Assembly: GCF_016836705.1 (NCBI RefSeq)
Contig: NZ_JAFCGY010000020.1
Location: 42,859-106,858 of the forward strand
Direction: 5' to 3'
From: Mesorhizobium caraganae
GTDB taxonomy: Bacteria; Pseudomonadota; Alphaproteobacteria; Rhizobiales; Rhizobiaceae
Length of the DNA: 64,000 nucleotides
This document shows positions 10,924-20,056 of the stretch, piece after piece. The translations under genes were made by a program, and so were the position numbers. How positions within the stretch are numbered: position 1 is the first letter of the stretch; each line of letters opens with the position of its first letter. The notes under the pieces were generated by a model, which did not search any database, was not told where the DNA came from, and worked only from the letters and a program-made list of their open reading frames with translations.

Positions 10924-11922
10924 TCAGTAGGTGGTGCGCCGCTCCTCGGAAGGTGGACGGCCGAACTGCAGCCGGTAGCTCTGCGCGAAATAGGAGTGCG
11001 AGGTGAAGCCGGTGGCGATCGCCACATCGAGGATCGGCATGTTGGTCTGGCGCAGCAATTCGCGCGCCCGCTCGAGCCTGAGCCGCATGTAATAACGGCC
11101 GGGCGTGACGCTCAAATGGCGCAGGAACAGGCGCTCGACCTGGCGCACCGACAGGCCCGCCGACTTGGCAAGCTGCACCGCCGATAGCGGCTCGTCGAGA
11201 TGGTCGGCCATCAGTTCGACGATGCGCCTGAGCTTCTCCGATTTGCCGGTAAGGTCACGTTCCGGCCCGACGCGCTGGCGGTCGCCGGCGGAGCGGATGC
11301 GCTCATGCTGGAACTGGTTGGCGACGCCATTGGCGAGGTTCGAGCCGAAATCGCCGCGCACGATCTCCAGCATCAGGTCGATCGAGGTGGTGCCGCCGGC
11401 GCAGGTATAGCGCTTGCGGTCGATCTCGAAGACATTGCCGGTGCAGTTGATATCGGGGAAGCGCTCGACGAATCCGGCGCGGTTTTCCCAATGGATGGTG
11501 CAGCGATAGCCTTCGAGCTGGCCGGCTTCGGCGAGCAGATAGGAACCGACAGACAGCGCGCCGAGCGCGTTGCCGCGCCGACCCCAGCTGCGCAGCGCCG
11601 CCAGCACCTTGCTCTTGCCGGGGAATTCGATCGACAAGCCCACCGACACGAACAGGATGTCGACCGGCGGCAGGTCGGCCACGGCATAGTCGATCTTGAG
11701 CGGCAGGCCGTTGGAGGCCATGACCGGATCGCCGTCGGCCGAGACTGTGGTCCAGCCGTAAAAATCGCGACCGAGCAGGCGGTTGGCCGAGCGGAAAGTG
11801 TCGATTGCCGCGGCCAGCGAAAACATCGAAAACTTGTCGACCAGCAGGAACGCGAATTGCCGTCCGCCTTGAACGGGATCATCCATGACCGGCCGTTCAG
11901 AGGGAACAATGGGGTTCGGCAA
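10924..11922 (-). CDS. GlxA-type transcriptional regulator (DJ-1/PfpI + AraC HTH)
   Basis: 332 residues. The N-terminal two thirds is a DJ-1/PfpI-like sensor domain (FAFLLVDKFSMFSLAAAID, SVGSYLLAEAG). The C-terminal ~100 residues are an AraC/XylS double helix-turn-helix (LAKSAGLSVRQVERLF ... DVAIATGFTSHSYFAQSYR). Relatives control catabolism of quaternary amines and other nitrogen compounds; the effector here is unknown. It lies 17 bp downstream of folD on the same strand, so it may be read through from folD. The N-terminus is uncertain: ATG 11922 or 11886 (MDDPVQ) are both possible and neither has a strong ribosome site. Confidence 0.88.
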   Translation of the reverse strand: MPNPIVPSERPVMDDPVQGGRQFAFLLVDKFSMFSLAAAIDTFRSANRLLGRDFYGWTTVSADGDPVMASNGLPLKIDYAVADLPPVDILFVSVGLSIEFPGKSKVLAALRSWGRRGNALGALSVGSYLLAEAGQLEGYRCTIHWENRAGFVERFPDINCTGNVFEIDRKRYTCAGGTTSIDLMLEIVRGDFGSNLANGVANQFQHERIRSAGDRQRVGPERDLTGKSEKLRRIVELMADHLDEPLSAVQLAKSAGLSVRQVERLFLRHLSVTPGRYYMRLRLERARELLRQTNMPILDVAIATGFTSHSYFAQSYRLQFGRPPSEERRTTY

Positions 11923-11939
11923 AGAAGCTGCTTTCTGGG

Positions 11940-12839
11940 TCAGAAGGAAGGCCGCTTCAAGCCGGCCGCAAGGTAGGCTGAGGCTAACGTATTGGCCATC
12001 AGCATGGCAATGGTCATCGGTCCGACACCGCCGGGCACCGGGGTGATGGCGCCAGCGGCCTTCGCCGCCTCGGCATAGGCGACATCGCCGACGAGGCGGG
12101 TTTTGCCTTCGCCCTTCTCGGGTGCCGGAACGCGATTGATCCCGACATCAATCACCGTGGCGCCCGGCTTGACCCAGTCCCCCTTGACCATTTCAGGCCG
12201 GCCGACGGCGGCCACCAGAATATCGGCCGTGCGAGCCAGCGCCGGCAAGTCCTTGGTGCGGCTATGGGCAATGGTGACGGTGCAGTTGGCGGCAAGCAGC
12301 AAATTGGCCATCGGCTTGCCGACAATGTTGGAGCGGCCGACAACGATCGCATTAAGGCCGGAAAGATCCTTGCCGCGCACGCGTTCGATCAGAAGCATGG
12401 AGCCCGCCGGCGTGCAGGGCACAAAGGCGGTCTCGAGTTCGCCGGTGCCGAGCTTGCCGACATTGATGAAGTGGAAGCCGTCGACATCCTTTTGCGGCGC
12501 GATGGCCTGGATGATCTTGCCGGCATCGATATGGGCGGGAAGCGGCAGCTGCACCAGGATGCCGTTGACGGCCGGATCGGCATTGAGTTCGCCGATGATC
12601 TTCAGCAGTGCCTCTTCGGACGTGTCGGCCGGCAGCGTGTGCTGCAGCGAATGAAAGCCGCATTCCTTGGCGGTGCGCGACTTAGAAGCGACATAGACCT
12701 GGCTTGCCGGATCCTCGCCGACGATGACCACCGCCAGGCCGGGCTTGGCCCTGCCCTTGGCGATCAGGTCCGCGGTCAAGGCCTTGACCTTCTGAACCAC
12801 GTCTTCGGCGACGCTCTTTCCATCAATCACTTCGGCCAT
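11940..12839 (-). CDS. folD: Bifunctional methylene-THF dehydrogenase/cyclohydrolase
   Basis: 299 residues. Interconverts 5,10-methylene-THF, 5,10-methenyl-THF and 10-formyl-THF with NADP. The catalytic Tyr and Lys sit at about 49 and 53 (YVASK), the signature GILVQLPLP is present, and PGGVGPMTIAML occurs near the C-terminus. GAGGATGG precedes the ATG at 12839. The length is normal. It is cytosolic and feeds purine and formyl-methionine synthesis. Confidence 0.96.
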   Translation of the reverse strand: MAEVIDGKSVAEDVVQKVKALTADLIAKGRAKPGLAVVIVGEDPASQVYVASKSRTAKECGFHSLQHTLPADTSEEALLKIIGELNADPAVNGILVQLPLPAHIDAGKIIQAIAPQKDVDGFHFINVGKLGTGELETAFVPCTPAGSMLLIERVRGKDLSGLNAIVVGRSNIVGKPMANLLLAANCTVTIAHSRTKDLPALARTADILVAAVGRPEMVKGDWVKPGATVIDVGINRVPAPEKGEGKTRLVGDVAYAEAAKAAGAITPVPGGVGPMTIAMLMANTLASAYLAAGLKRPSF

Positions 12840-12864
12840 GAACCATCCTCGATATCATTCCAGC

Positions 12865-12885
12865 CAAGGCGCGCCGCGCGCCTTG
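12865..12885. repeat. Perfect 10-bp palindrome upstream of folD
   Basis: CAAGGCGCGC and GCGCGCCTTG are separated by a single base, 26 bp upstream of the folD start codon. There is no T-run on the folD strand, so it is not a normal terminator in that direction; read on the plus strand it is followed by a weak T-containing stretch. It could be an operator or a leader hairpin. The rest of the 229-bp gap up to 13068 holds nothing recognisable. Confidence 0.4.
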
Positions 12886-13068
12886 AACGTTGTTTCGTGC
12901 ATGTCGTTGTTCCAAACGTTCCGCCCATTCGGGTCAAGCCCGACGGCAGCGCTTTTTGAGCGCCATGCTGCGCGGCATTTTCACGAAATTTGACCCAGGC
13001 AATCCCGTCAAAGCGCCGTCAGATGCCGTAAACTCGAAACCGGCAGTTTTTATTCCGTGCCGGCGGGG

Positions 13069-15423
13069 TCAGAAATAGCGGCGGCGCGAACGGTTTTCGG
13101 TGAGTTCGCGCACAGCCTCGCGAAATTCGCGCAGGCCGGCGCGGATATCGTCGATTTGCGCCTGCTGGTCGTCCGGCGCCGCCTCGGCGGGCCACGGAGA
13201 AGACTGCTCTGACGCTGCCGGCATCGGCTGGGCCTGCGAATAGGCGTAGTCAGCCGGTCGACCCGGTTGCGCGTAGCCGGGCTGCTGCTCATAGGCGTGT
13301 GGAACCTCGTGCGGGAAGTCCGGCTGACGATAGCCCACAGGCTCCTGCATCGGCCTTGCGCGCTCAGCGATGGCCGGCGCGGCTGGTTGGACACGGCTTG
13401 TCCTGGCGGGTTTTTCCTGCTGCGTCCCGCCGCCTGGCATGGCTTTGCGCACAGCCGAAAACATTCCACCAAACAGACCGGGCGCCAGGGCGGAAGCGGT
13501 CCCGGCCGGCGGCACCGGAGGTGTTGCAGGCAGCGGCGCCACAGGCGGCGGCGCGCGATAGCCCTTGTCTTCGACGGGTAGCCGGCGCTCGTTCATTCTG
13601 CCGCGCGAACGCGAATTGGCGGCGTCGCGCAGGCTTGCAAAGGCGCCGCGCAGGGCGCCGAGACCGATGCCGGAAGCAAGGCCGAGCAGCAGGCCGGCAA
13701 GCGCGATCACAGCCCGCGATGGCCCGGCGGCTTCGAGCGGGGGGCGAGCCTCGGTCCACTTACTGATGTTGGTGGTGTTGATGTTTTCCTGCTGGCCGGT
13801 CTCCTTGGCGCGCAGCAGATATTGTTCATAGACGGCGCGCTTGGCGGTGGCATCGCGCTCATATTCGCGCAAGGTGACGAGGTCGCTGTTGACGTCACCG
13901 CTCTGGACCTTTGCCTGCGCCAGGCGAGAAGCAAGATCCTGCTCGAGCTGGACCGCGCGCTTCAAGTCGACCTGCAGCGACGAGGCGATGCGGCGCAGTT
14001 CCCCGGCGATGCGTTCGCGCGCGCCAGCGAGCTGGGCATTGAGCGCCTGGAACTCAGGATGGCGCGGGCCAAGCCGCACGGAGGCGCGGTCGGCATCCTG
14101 TTTCAATGTCGCATATTGCGAGCGCAATTCGCTCATCGTGTTGGAGTTGATCTCTTCCGGCAGAGTGCCGTTGATAACCGAATTGACGTCCAGCGAACGC
14201 GCCGACGCCGCCCGGGCATTGAGTTCCAGCGTGTGGGCACGGGCAAGGGACAGCTGGTCGTTGAGCTTCAGCATCTGGTCGTCGCTGATCAAATGGCCCT
14301 GCGCGTCGACGAGATCATGCGTGGCCCTGAAATCCTCGACTTTGCGCTCGGCCATCTCGACGTCGTTTCGCAAATCTGCGAGCTTGGCCGTCAGTTGCTT
14401 TGTCGCGCGTCCGGCCGTACCGAACTGGTCTTCGGCAGCCTGGTCCTGGAAGACGTCCCTCGTCGTGTTGGCGATATCCGCCGACAGCTTTGGGTCCTGC
14501 GTCTTGGCGCTGATGGAAACGACAAAGCTCTTGCCGCTGCGCTCGACCGACAGGCTCTCGGCCAGATTGCGCACGGCCAGCGCCTGGCGAATCTTGTCTT
14601 CGCCGGCCGGTCCGTCCTGGCGCGACAAGATCGAGCGGATGAGCGACATAACGCTGAGACCGCCGGAACCCTGCCCGTTAAACTCCGGATTGTCGGCGAG
14701 CTTTAGGTCCGCGACGACCTTGTCGAGGACATTGCCTGATGTCACCATCTTGATGCGGGTTTCGACGACGGCGAGCGCCGCGTCGGGTTGCCCGACCGGT
14801 TGGGTCAGATCGGTATTGGAAAGGTTCAGGTCACCCGGGTTGATGACTATTTCGGTTGTGGCCTCGTATTTCTTGGGCGTCGACACGGCGATGGCGATGC
14901 CGAGCACCGTCCCCAGTATCGTCGTCGAGACGATCAACAGCTTGGACCGGGTGATGCCACGGACGACCTGTAGCGGGTCTATCAGCGGCTTCCATTCCTG
15001 ATCGTCGTCATCGTCGCGGTCCCGCCGCTGCTCGTCGGCATAGCGGGGCTCATAAGCGGGTTGCGAACGGTAGGCTTCGAACCGGGTAGCCTCGTCACGC
15101 GGTCTAAAATCAGATGCTTCGGGCGGCCTGGCGTGCTTGTAGCGAACGGCCTCGTCTGCCGACGACCATGGCTCGCCCGAAACGGGTTCGCGGTCGGCTC
15201 GTGGCGGCTCGGGCGGTGACGCTGGCGCGGGATTCGACCGCGCCTCGCGCTGCGAGCGGGCGATCCGGTGACGCGTTGCGGCGTCCTCGCGCCATGACGG
15301 ATCGGCCCGGTCACCGATAGAGACCGGCGATGCATCCGCCGCCTCGTCGCCGCGCACAGCTTTGCCGAGCGCCAGGAGGGAGCGCTCGCGCCTCCAGTCT
15401 TCACGGTTTTCCCTGTCGACCAT
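13069..15423 (-). CDS. Exopolysaccharide chain-length protein (Wzz/GumC-like)
   Basis: 784 residues. Residues 1-150 are a charged, Pro/Arg-rich cytoplasmic region ending in a run of Asp. A Wzz-type domain follows, with its first membrane helix (LLIVSTTILGTVLGIAIAVS) and a long periplasmic part with coiled-coil character (ARAHTLELNARAASA, LAGARERIAGELRRIAS). The GNVR-type segment and a second helix (AVIALAGLLLGLASGIGLGAL) are near residue 585, then a disordered Pro-rich tail. No Walker A or tyrosine-kinase domain is seen, so unlike Wzc/ExoP it would need a separate kinase. It is divergent from the flippase gene at 15607 and would set chain length or assist export of a surface polysaccharide. 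Confidence 0.82.
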   Translation of the reverse strand: MVDRENREDWRRERSLLALGKAVRGDEAADASPVSIGDRADPSWREDAATRHRIARSQREARSNPAPASPPEPPRADREPVSGEPWSSADEAVRYKHARPPEASDFRPRDEATRFEAYRSQPAYEPRYADEQRRDRDDDDDQEWKPLIDPLQVVRGITRSKLLIVSTTILGTVLGIAIAVSTPKKYEATTEIVINPGDLNLSNTDLTQPVGQPDAALAVVETRIKMVTSGNVLDKVVADLKLADNPEFNGQGSGGLSVMSLIRSILSRQDGPAGEDKIRQALAVRNLAESLSVERSGKSFVVSISAKTQDPKLSADIANTTRDVFQDQAAEDQFGTAGRATKQLTAKLADLRNDVEMAERKVEDFRATHDLVDAQGHLISDDQMLKLNDQLSLARAHTLELNARAASARSLDVNSVINGTLPEEINSNTMSELRSQYATLKQDADRASVRLGPRHPEFQALNAQLAGARERIAGELRRIASSLQVDLKRAVQLEQDLASRLAQAKVQSGDVNSDLVTLREYERDATAKRAVYEQYLLRAKETGQQENINTTNISKWTEARPPLEAAGPSRAVIALAGLLLGLASGIGLGALRGAFASLRDAANSRSRGRMNERRLPVEDKGYRAPPPVAPLPATPPVPPAGTASALAPGLFGGMFSAVRKAMPGGGTQQEKPARTSRVQPAAPAIAERARPMQEPVGYRQPDFPHEVPHAYEQQPGYAQPGRPADYAYSQAQPMPAASEQSSPWPAEAAPDDQQAQIDDIRAGLREFREAVRELTENRSRRRYF

Positions 15424-15606
15424 TGTCTCGAAACTTTACCCTTGGCGGCTTGGGAGCGGCGGTCGGCCAATCGTTAAGCCACGCTAAACAGGCATGGGAA
15501 ACAAAAGGTTAATTTCCTTGGTCCGAAGCCGAAGTTTCTCGCGTCTGCCGTACATTATCGAATGCGTAAAAGGGCGGTCAGAACCGCACGTTAAACTTTC
15601 CCGCCT

Positions 15607-16917
15607 ATGGCTTTCCTCGACATGATGCAGGCTAGCGACACACCGCAAAGGCGGACATTCGCCCGGATCGGTACCTTCGTTGCCGAACGACGGGGGTTGG
15701 TCCGCGACTATCTCTCGGCGATCAGTGGCGCCGGCGGGCGGCTGGTGTTCTCGCTCGCCTATTTCATCGCACTCGCCAACACGCTGTCGATCGCCGAGTT
15801 CGGCATGTTCGCCACGGCATCGGCGGCCGGTGTCATGCTGTCGCGGATCCTCGCCTTCGGCTTCATCTCGGCGCTCTACCGCACCGCCACCATCCGACCC
15901 AACCTGATCGGCACCTTCACCGCCGGCTTCCTGCTGCTTGGCGCCGTGTCGTTGCCGCTGCTGGCGGCCGCCTCCTACGGCGTCTACCTGATCTTCTTCG
16001 CCAGCACCGTGCCGCTGGCCGTCTTTGCCGCAATCGTCTTTGCCGAAGCACTTTTGTGGCGGCCGGTCGAGGTCGTGCTGATCGTCAACAACGGGCTCGG
16101 CAAATTCGGCCGCGCCGCCGTGCTGTCGATCGTGACCACGGCGTTCCGCGCGCTGGGCGCGGTGCTGTTCATGCTGTCGGGGCAGCACAGCGTCTGGGTG
16201 TGGTCGTTGTTCTACATCGGCGCCAACGCCGCCTCGCTGCTGCTCGCCTTCGGCTTCTACTATCCACGCCAGCGGCTCAGGCTGCGCACCGAGCTGTATC
16301 TGCGGCGGCTGGCCGATTCGATCTATGTCGCCGGCGCCGAAGTGCTGTTCTACCTGCAGTCGGAATTCGACAAGCTGCTCGTGCTGGCGATCGGCGGGCC
16401 GCATCTGGCAGGCATCTATGCCATCATCATGCGGCTGGTCGACCTGACGGCGATCCCGATCCGCACCTTCTCGATGATGCTGGTGCAGCGCATGATGCGG
16501 GCGCCGGAGCTGTTGTCGCGACTGCGGGTCAAAAGCGGCATCGAAGCCGGCGTGTTCCTGGTGTCGACTTTGGCACTGGCGGCACTCGGCATCGTGCTGC
16601 ATTTCTTCCCCAATGCGCTTGGCCGGAATGTCGCCGAGGCAGCACCGCTGGTGGCATTGGCAATCGGCGTGCCGGGACTGCGCAACCTGGTCGAATATCA
16701 CGCCGAGCTTCTGTTCGCGCGTGGCCAGACCGCGATCCGCGCACTCAATCTCGGCCTGCTGGCCGGGCTGAAGGCGGTGCTGTTGACCTATGTGCTGACC
16801 GCGATCGCCGACACGCCCACGCTGGTGCTGTCGCTCAATGTCGTCTTCCTGCTGCTCTATCTCGCCTCGGCGCTGCTGACCTACTCGGCGATGCGCAAGC
16901 CGGCAAAGGCTATTTAG
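15607..16917 (+). CDS. Wzx-like polysaccharide flippase
   Basis: 436 residues, almost entirely hydrophobic helices (about 12), with small charged loops such as YYPRQRLRLRTELYLRR. This is the MATE/oligosaccharidyl-lipid flippase layout; it would move lipid-linked sugar repeats across the inner membrane. It is divergent from the Wzz/GumC-like gene (184-bp gap) and on the same strand as the GT2 and ligase-type genes at 23103-25404, from which it is separated by the arsR operon and three minus-strand glycosyltransferases. It ends 8 bp before the convergent DUF417 gene with no visible terminator. Confidence 0.82.
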   Translation: MAFLDMMQASDTPQRRTFARIGTFVAERRGLVRDYLSAISGAGGRLVFSLAYFIALANTLSIAEFGMFATASAAGVMLSRILAFGFISALYRTATIRPNLIGTFTAGFLLLGAVSLPLLAAASYGVYLIFFASTVPLAVFAAIVFAEALLWRPVEVVLIVNNGLGKFGRAAVLSIVTTAFRALGAVLFMLSGQHSVWVWSLFYIGANAASLLLAFGFYYPRQRLRLRTELYLRRLADSIYVAGAEVLFYLQSEFDKLLVLAIGGPHLAGIYAIIMRLVDLTAIPIRTFSMMLVQRMMRAPELLSRLRVKSGIEAGVFLVSTLALAALGIVLHFFPNALGRNVAEAAPLVALAIGVPGLRNLVEYHAELLFARGQTAIRALNLGLLAGLKAVLLTYVLTAIADTPTLVLSLNVVFLLLYLASALLTYSAMRKPAKAI

Positions 16918-16925
16918 GGTCAAAC

Positions 16926-17453
16926 TCAATCAGCTGGATGCGCCTGGGCAGCCTCTCCGTCCAACCTGCCCAGGCTTTCGCCCAATACGACAAGTGCGAT
17001 GCCGAGCAGCGCGATGTCCTTGATCAGGAACTGACCAACGGGACCGAGTGCCGGAAAGCCCAGAGTAGGTTCCCAGATCGGCAGGGCGATCATGATAGAA
17101 CAGGTTACCAGGAAAGTCAGGGCGGCCAAGGCCCCGCCGGCCACGCCGGCGCGCGCCGACCAAGGGCCGACGATCAGCAAAAGCGCGGTCGCGATCTCGA
17201 TGACGCCAAGAACATAGGAGGTGCCGGCTTCACCTAACACCGGATACATCCAGGCAAGCCACGGCGTGCCGCTGATCAGCGGTTTCAGCGCCTCGATCTC
17301 AACCTGAGTAAATTTCATGCCGCCGATCAAGAGAAGCGGTAATATGACTCCAGCCAAGGCAACGATCCGGCCGACTTTCCTGATCGTTGTGGCCAATGGC
17401 CTCGTGAGAGAGCCGTTTTGAAGGTCAATCCCTGATGTTTTGAGAGCCGACAT
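16926..17453 (-). CDS. DUF417/YkgB-like membrane protein
   Basis: 175 residues with four hydrophobic helices and the family segments LLIGGMKFTQVEIEALKPLI, SGTPWLAWMY and FLVTCSIMIALP. Relatives (for example RclC) are linked to oxidant or chlorine stress. The ATG at 17453 is preceded by AGGAGGAAATTC, a near-ideal ribosome site; the frame extends to 17486 without one. It is last in the arsR-SRPBCC-MFS-DUF417 operon, 36 bp after the MFS gene. The function is unknown beyond the membrane location. Confidence 0.85.
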   Translation of the reverse strand: MSALKTSGIDLQNGSLTRPLATTIRKVGRIVALAGVILPLLLIGGMKFTQVEIEALKPLISGTPWLAWMYPVLGEAGTSYVLGVIEIATALLLIVGPWSARAGVAGGALAALTFLVTCSIMIALPIWEPTLGFPALGPVGQFLIKDIALLGIALVVLGESLGRLDGEAAQAHPAD

Positions 17454-17489
17454 GAATTTCCTCCTGTTGGATACCGACGGTGTCATGAG

Positions 17490-19058
17490 TTAGAGATCAG
17501 GACTCAGTGGTGTTGAGGCGTTCATCGGCTGCTGCCCGGCCCCAGCGCTCACGCCTTGCAGCAGAACCCCGGCAAGGATCGCTGCCGCCAGCACTATCAG
17601 GGCGCAGATACCGGCAGCCGTCTGGAACGCCAAAGCGAACGCCTCTCGCGCTTTGTCGAGCAGATCGGAACCGAGTTCATCGGGCAAGGCCATGGCGACT
17701 GCCACGGCGCCTCCTAGCGTGTCCTGGGCGGCATCGATTTGTTGCACGGCTACCCCGTCCGCGACCACCCCGGTCATGCCGCTGCGATAGACGGCGGTGA
17801 TGATGCTGCCGAGAACCGCGATGCCGAGTGCGCCGCCCAACTCGCTGCTGGTTTCCGCGATGCCGGAGGCAGCGCCGGCCTGCTCGGGTTCAACGGTCCC
17901 CACGATGATGTCTGTGGCCAAAGTGAACGCCGGCGCGAGGCCAAGCGAGAAGACACTGTAGCCAGTTACGATAACTGCGAGATCGGCCTGTCCGCCAACG
18001 CGGGTCAATACGAGAAAGCCTGTCGCCGCGAGCGCCAGGCCGGCAGCCATCACATAGGCCGGACGAACCCTGGCAGCCACGATTGGGGTCAGCGTCGAAC
18101 CGGCGATGAAAGCGAAGGCGGAAGGCACGGTCCACAAGCCGGCTTCAAAGGGTCCCATCCCCAGCACCAGCTGGAGATATTGCGCGGTAAAGAGGAACGA
18201 TCCGAACGCGACGAAGAAGCCGAGAACGTTCACCACCAATGAGGCGCTAAAGGCGCGCGAGCGAAAGAGCCCCAAATCGATCAGGGGATTTCTCAGCCTC
18301 TGCTGACGCAACGCGAAAGCTGCGCCGACGGCCAGGCCGAAAACAATGGAGAAGGCCGCCTCCCGCCCCAATCCGTATTCGGCGATCCGCTTGATGCCAT
18401 AGATCACCGAAAGTACAGGGACGAGCGATAGCGCGGCGCTCAGAATGTCGAGCCTACCCGCTTCGGGATCACGATACTCTGGCAGGACCATCGGAGCGAG
18501 CACCAGCAACGCGACCATGACCGGGACCGCGACGAGGAACACGGAACCCCACCAGAAATAGCTAAGCAGGATACCTCCGACCAGCGGACCGATGGCGCCG
18601 CCTGCAGAAAAGCTGGCAATCCAGACGCCGATTGCAACCGTGCGCTCCTTCGGGTCGAGGAACATGTTGCGGATCAACGAAAGGGTGGACGGCGCAAGCG
18701 TCGCCGCGGCAATCCCGAGCAGCGCGCGCGCGATGATCAACATTTCGGCGCTTGTGGAGAACGCAGCAAAAACCGAAGCCATTCCAAATGCTACCGCACC
18801 GATCAACAGCAGCCTGCGGCGGCCGATGCGGTCGCCCAATGTGCCCATCGTGATCAGGCTCCCGGCAAGGAGAAAGCCGTAAATGTCAACGATCCAGAGC
18901 AATTGCGAACTAGACGGTTTCAGGTCGGCGCTCAGATGCGGTACGGCCAGGTTCAAAACCGTCAGATCCATCGAATAAAGAAGGCACGGCAATGCGATGA
19001 CGGCGAGCCCGGTCCATTCGCGCCGTGTTGCTCTGGGAAGCGCGGTGACATCAGACAT
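17490..19058 (-). CDS. MFS drug efflux transporter, DHA2 (14-helix) family
   Basis: 522 residues. The hydrophobicity fits 14 transmembrane helices, with motif A GTLGDRIGRRR between helices 2 and 3, the antiporter motif C-like stretch FSAGGAIGPLVGGILL, and DLTVLNLAVP in helix 1, all typical of QacA/SmvA/EmrB-type proton antiporters. It overlaps the SRPBCC gene by 8 bp, so is translationally coupled to it. It probably exports a toxic organic compound whose presence is sensed by the ArsR-type repressor at the head of the operon. The substrate is not predictable. Confidence 0.92.
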   Translation of the reverse strand: MSDVTALPRATRREWTGLAVIALPCLLYSMDLTVLNLAVPHLSADLKPSSSQLLWIVDIYGFLLAGSLITMGTLGDRIGRRRLLLIGAVAFGMASVFAAFSTSAEMLIIARALLGIAAATLAPSTLSLIRNMFLDPKERTVAIGVWIASFSAGGAIGPLVGGILLSYFWWGSVFLVAVPVMVALLVLAPMVLPEYRDPEAGRLDILSAALSLVPVLSVIYGIKRIAEYGLGREAAFSIVFGLAVGAAFALRQQRLRNPLIDLGLFRSRAFSASLVVNVLGFFVAFGSFLFTAQYLQLVLGMGPFEAGLWTVPSAFAFIAGSTLTPIVAARVRPAYVMAAGLALAATGFLVLTRVGGQADLAVIVTGYSVFSLGLAPAFTLATDIIVGTVEPEQAGAASGIAETSSELGGALGIAVLGSIITAVYRSGMTGVVADGVAVQQIDAAQDTLGGAVAVAMALPDELGSDLLDKAREAFALAFQTAAGICALIVLAAAILAGVLLQGVSAGAGQQPMNASTPLSPDL

Positions 19059-19518
19059 TTGCCAGATGCTCCGCCAGCATGTCGAAGCTCTCGCTCCAGC
19101 CTTGGATATGGCCGTCGCGGATTTCGACTGAGGTGAAGGGGGCCTGGTGGAAAGTCATCCTGGTCTTGCCTTCGTGTTCGGCAAACGTCACCGTCACCAG
19201 CGTTTCGTGGCCGGGGGTGCCATCCTCGGTCTCCCACGCATGGGTGAAAACCAGACGCTCAGGCTCGGTAACTTCGCGAAATATGCCCTGCTCGGCGGTC
19301 TCAGAACCATCCTTGCCGCGCGAACTGACCCGCCAAATTCCACCGGGTCGCAGATCCATCACACATGAAAGCGTCGTGTAGCCGCGTGGGCCCCACCACA
19401 GCCTGACGATCTGCGGCTGGGTCCAGATTTTGAAGACGAGCGCACGCGGCGCGTCGAAAACGCGATCAATTGCGAGTTCGCGATCCAGCTCTTTCTTCGG
19501 TTCAGTTGCTGGGGTCAT
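19051..19518 (-). CDS. SRPBCC/AHSA1-domain protein
   Basis: 155 residues of the SRPBCC (START-like) fold: an N-terminal helix after IDRVFDAPRALVFKIWT, the signature WWGPRGYT and DLRPGGIWR, and a C-terminal helix GWSESFDMLAEHLA. Such proteins bind hydrophobic ligands and are very often encoded right after an ArsR-type repressor, as here (4-bp ATGA overlap). It may bind or sequester the inducing compound, which the MFS pump then exports; this role is inferred. Confidence 0.9.
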   Translation of the reverse strand: MTPATEPKKELDRELAIDRVFDAPRALVFKIWTQPQIVRLWWGPRGYTTLSCVMDLRPGGIWRVSSRGKDGSETAEQGIFREVTEPERLVFTHAWETEDGTPGHETLVTVTFAEHEGKTRMTFHQAPFTSVEIRDGHIQGWSESFDMLAEHLANV

Positions 19519-19844
19519 TCTTCACCTCCTTGCTGAAGATCACGTAGATAGTCGTCGATGCGATCGAAGCGTTCTTCCCAAAACTTGCGGTAACGATCGA
19601 GCCAATCGTCGATCTCTTTGAGCCGATCAGCTTCGAGCCGGCATGGACGCCATTGCGCCTCGCGGCCGCGGGCGATCAGACCGGCGCGCTCCAGCACTTT
19701 GAGATGCCTTGAGATGGCCGGACCACTTATATCGAACGGCTCGGCCAGTTCGTTAACGGTTGCCTCACCCGAGGTCAGGCGCGCCAGGATGGCGCGCCGC
19801 GTAGGATCGGCAAGGGCTGCAAAGGTAGAGCTGAGGTGGTCCAT
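19515..19844 (-). CDS. ArsR/SmtB-family repressor
   Basis: 109 residues forming one winged helix: LADPTRRAILARLTSGEATVNELA, then the recognition helix ISGPAISRHLKVLERAGLI and the wing GREAQWRPCRL. The cysteine metal sites of ArsR or SmtB are absent (the single Cys is in the wing), so it belongs to the organic-ligand branch commonly paired with SRPBCC proteins. It heads a four-gene operon and probably represses it through the 36-bp dyad that starts 11 bp upstream of its start codon. Confidence 0.92.
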   Translation of the reverse strand: MDHLSSTFAALADPTRRAILARLTSGEATVNELAEPFDISGPAISRHLKVLERAGLIARGREAQWRPCRLEADRLKEIDDWLDRYRKFWEERFDRIDDYLRDLQQGGEE

Positions 19845-19854
19845 CGGTCCCTGT

Positions 19855-19890
19855 ATTTAACATTGTTGTTATATAACGTTATCGTTAAAT
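19855..19890. promoter_or_regulatory. 36-bp dyad, candidate ArsR operator
   Basis: The sequence runs ATTTAAC ... GTTATATAAC ... GTTAAAT. The outer arms are perfect 7-bp inverted repeats, and a 10-bp perfect palindrome GTTATATAAC sits exactly at the centre (19868-19877); 13 of 18 positions are symmetric overall. It is strikingly AT-rich in a GC-rich genome and ends 11 bp from the arsR start, so it overlaps the likely promoter. This is a strong candidate autoregulatory site. The rest of the gap to 20056 shows nothing. Confidence 0.7.
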
Positions 19891-20056
19891 ACTGGGTTGG
19901 CTGCTTGCTGTCAAGCGTGGCGCGCCTTTCAGCGATGCGGCCTATCCGTTCGAACTGTCCATTTGACGAATGGCCGCCAATGTCGGGATAGAGGCGGTCA
20001 GAATTCCCCTTGGAAAAGGGTGGTGAACTCGGTCGTTCAGAGTGACTGGGTTGGCT

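Noticed and set aside
15484..16929. 481-codon open frame opposite the flippase
   Set aside because: Extreme His/Gln/Arg content mirrors a membrane protein's codons; not a protein.
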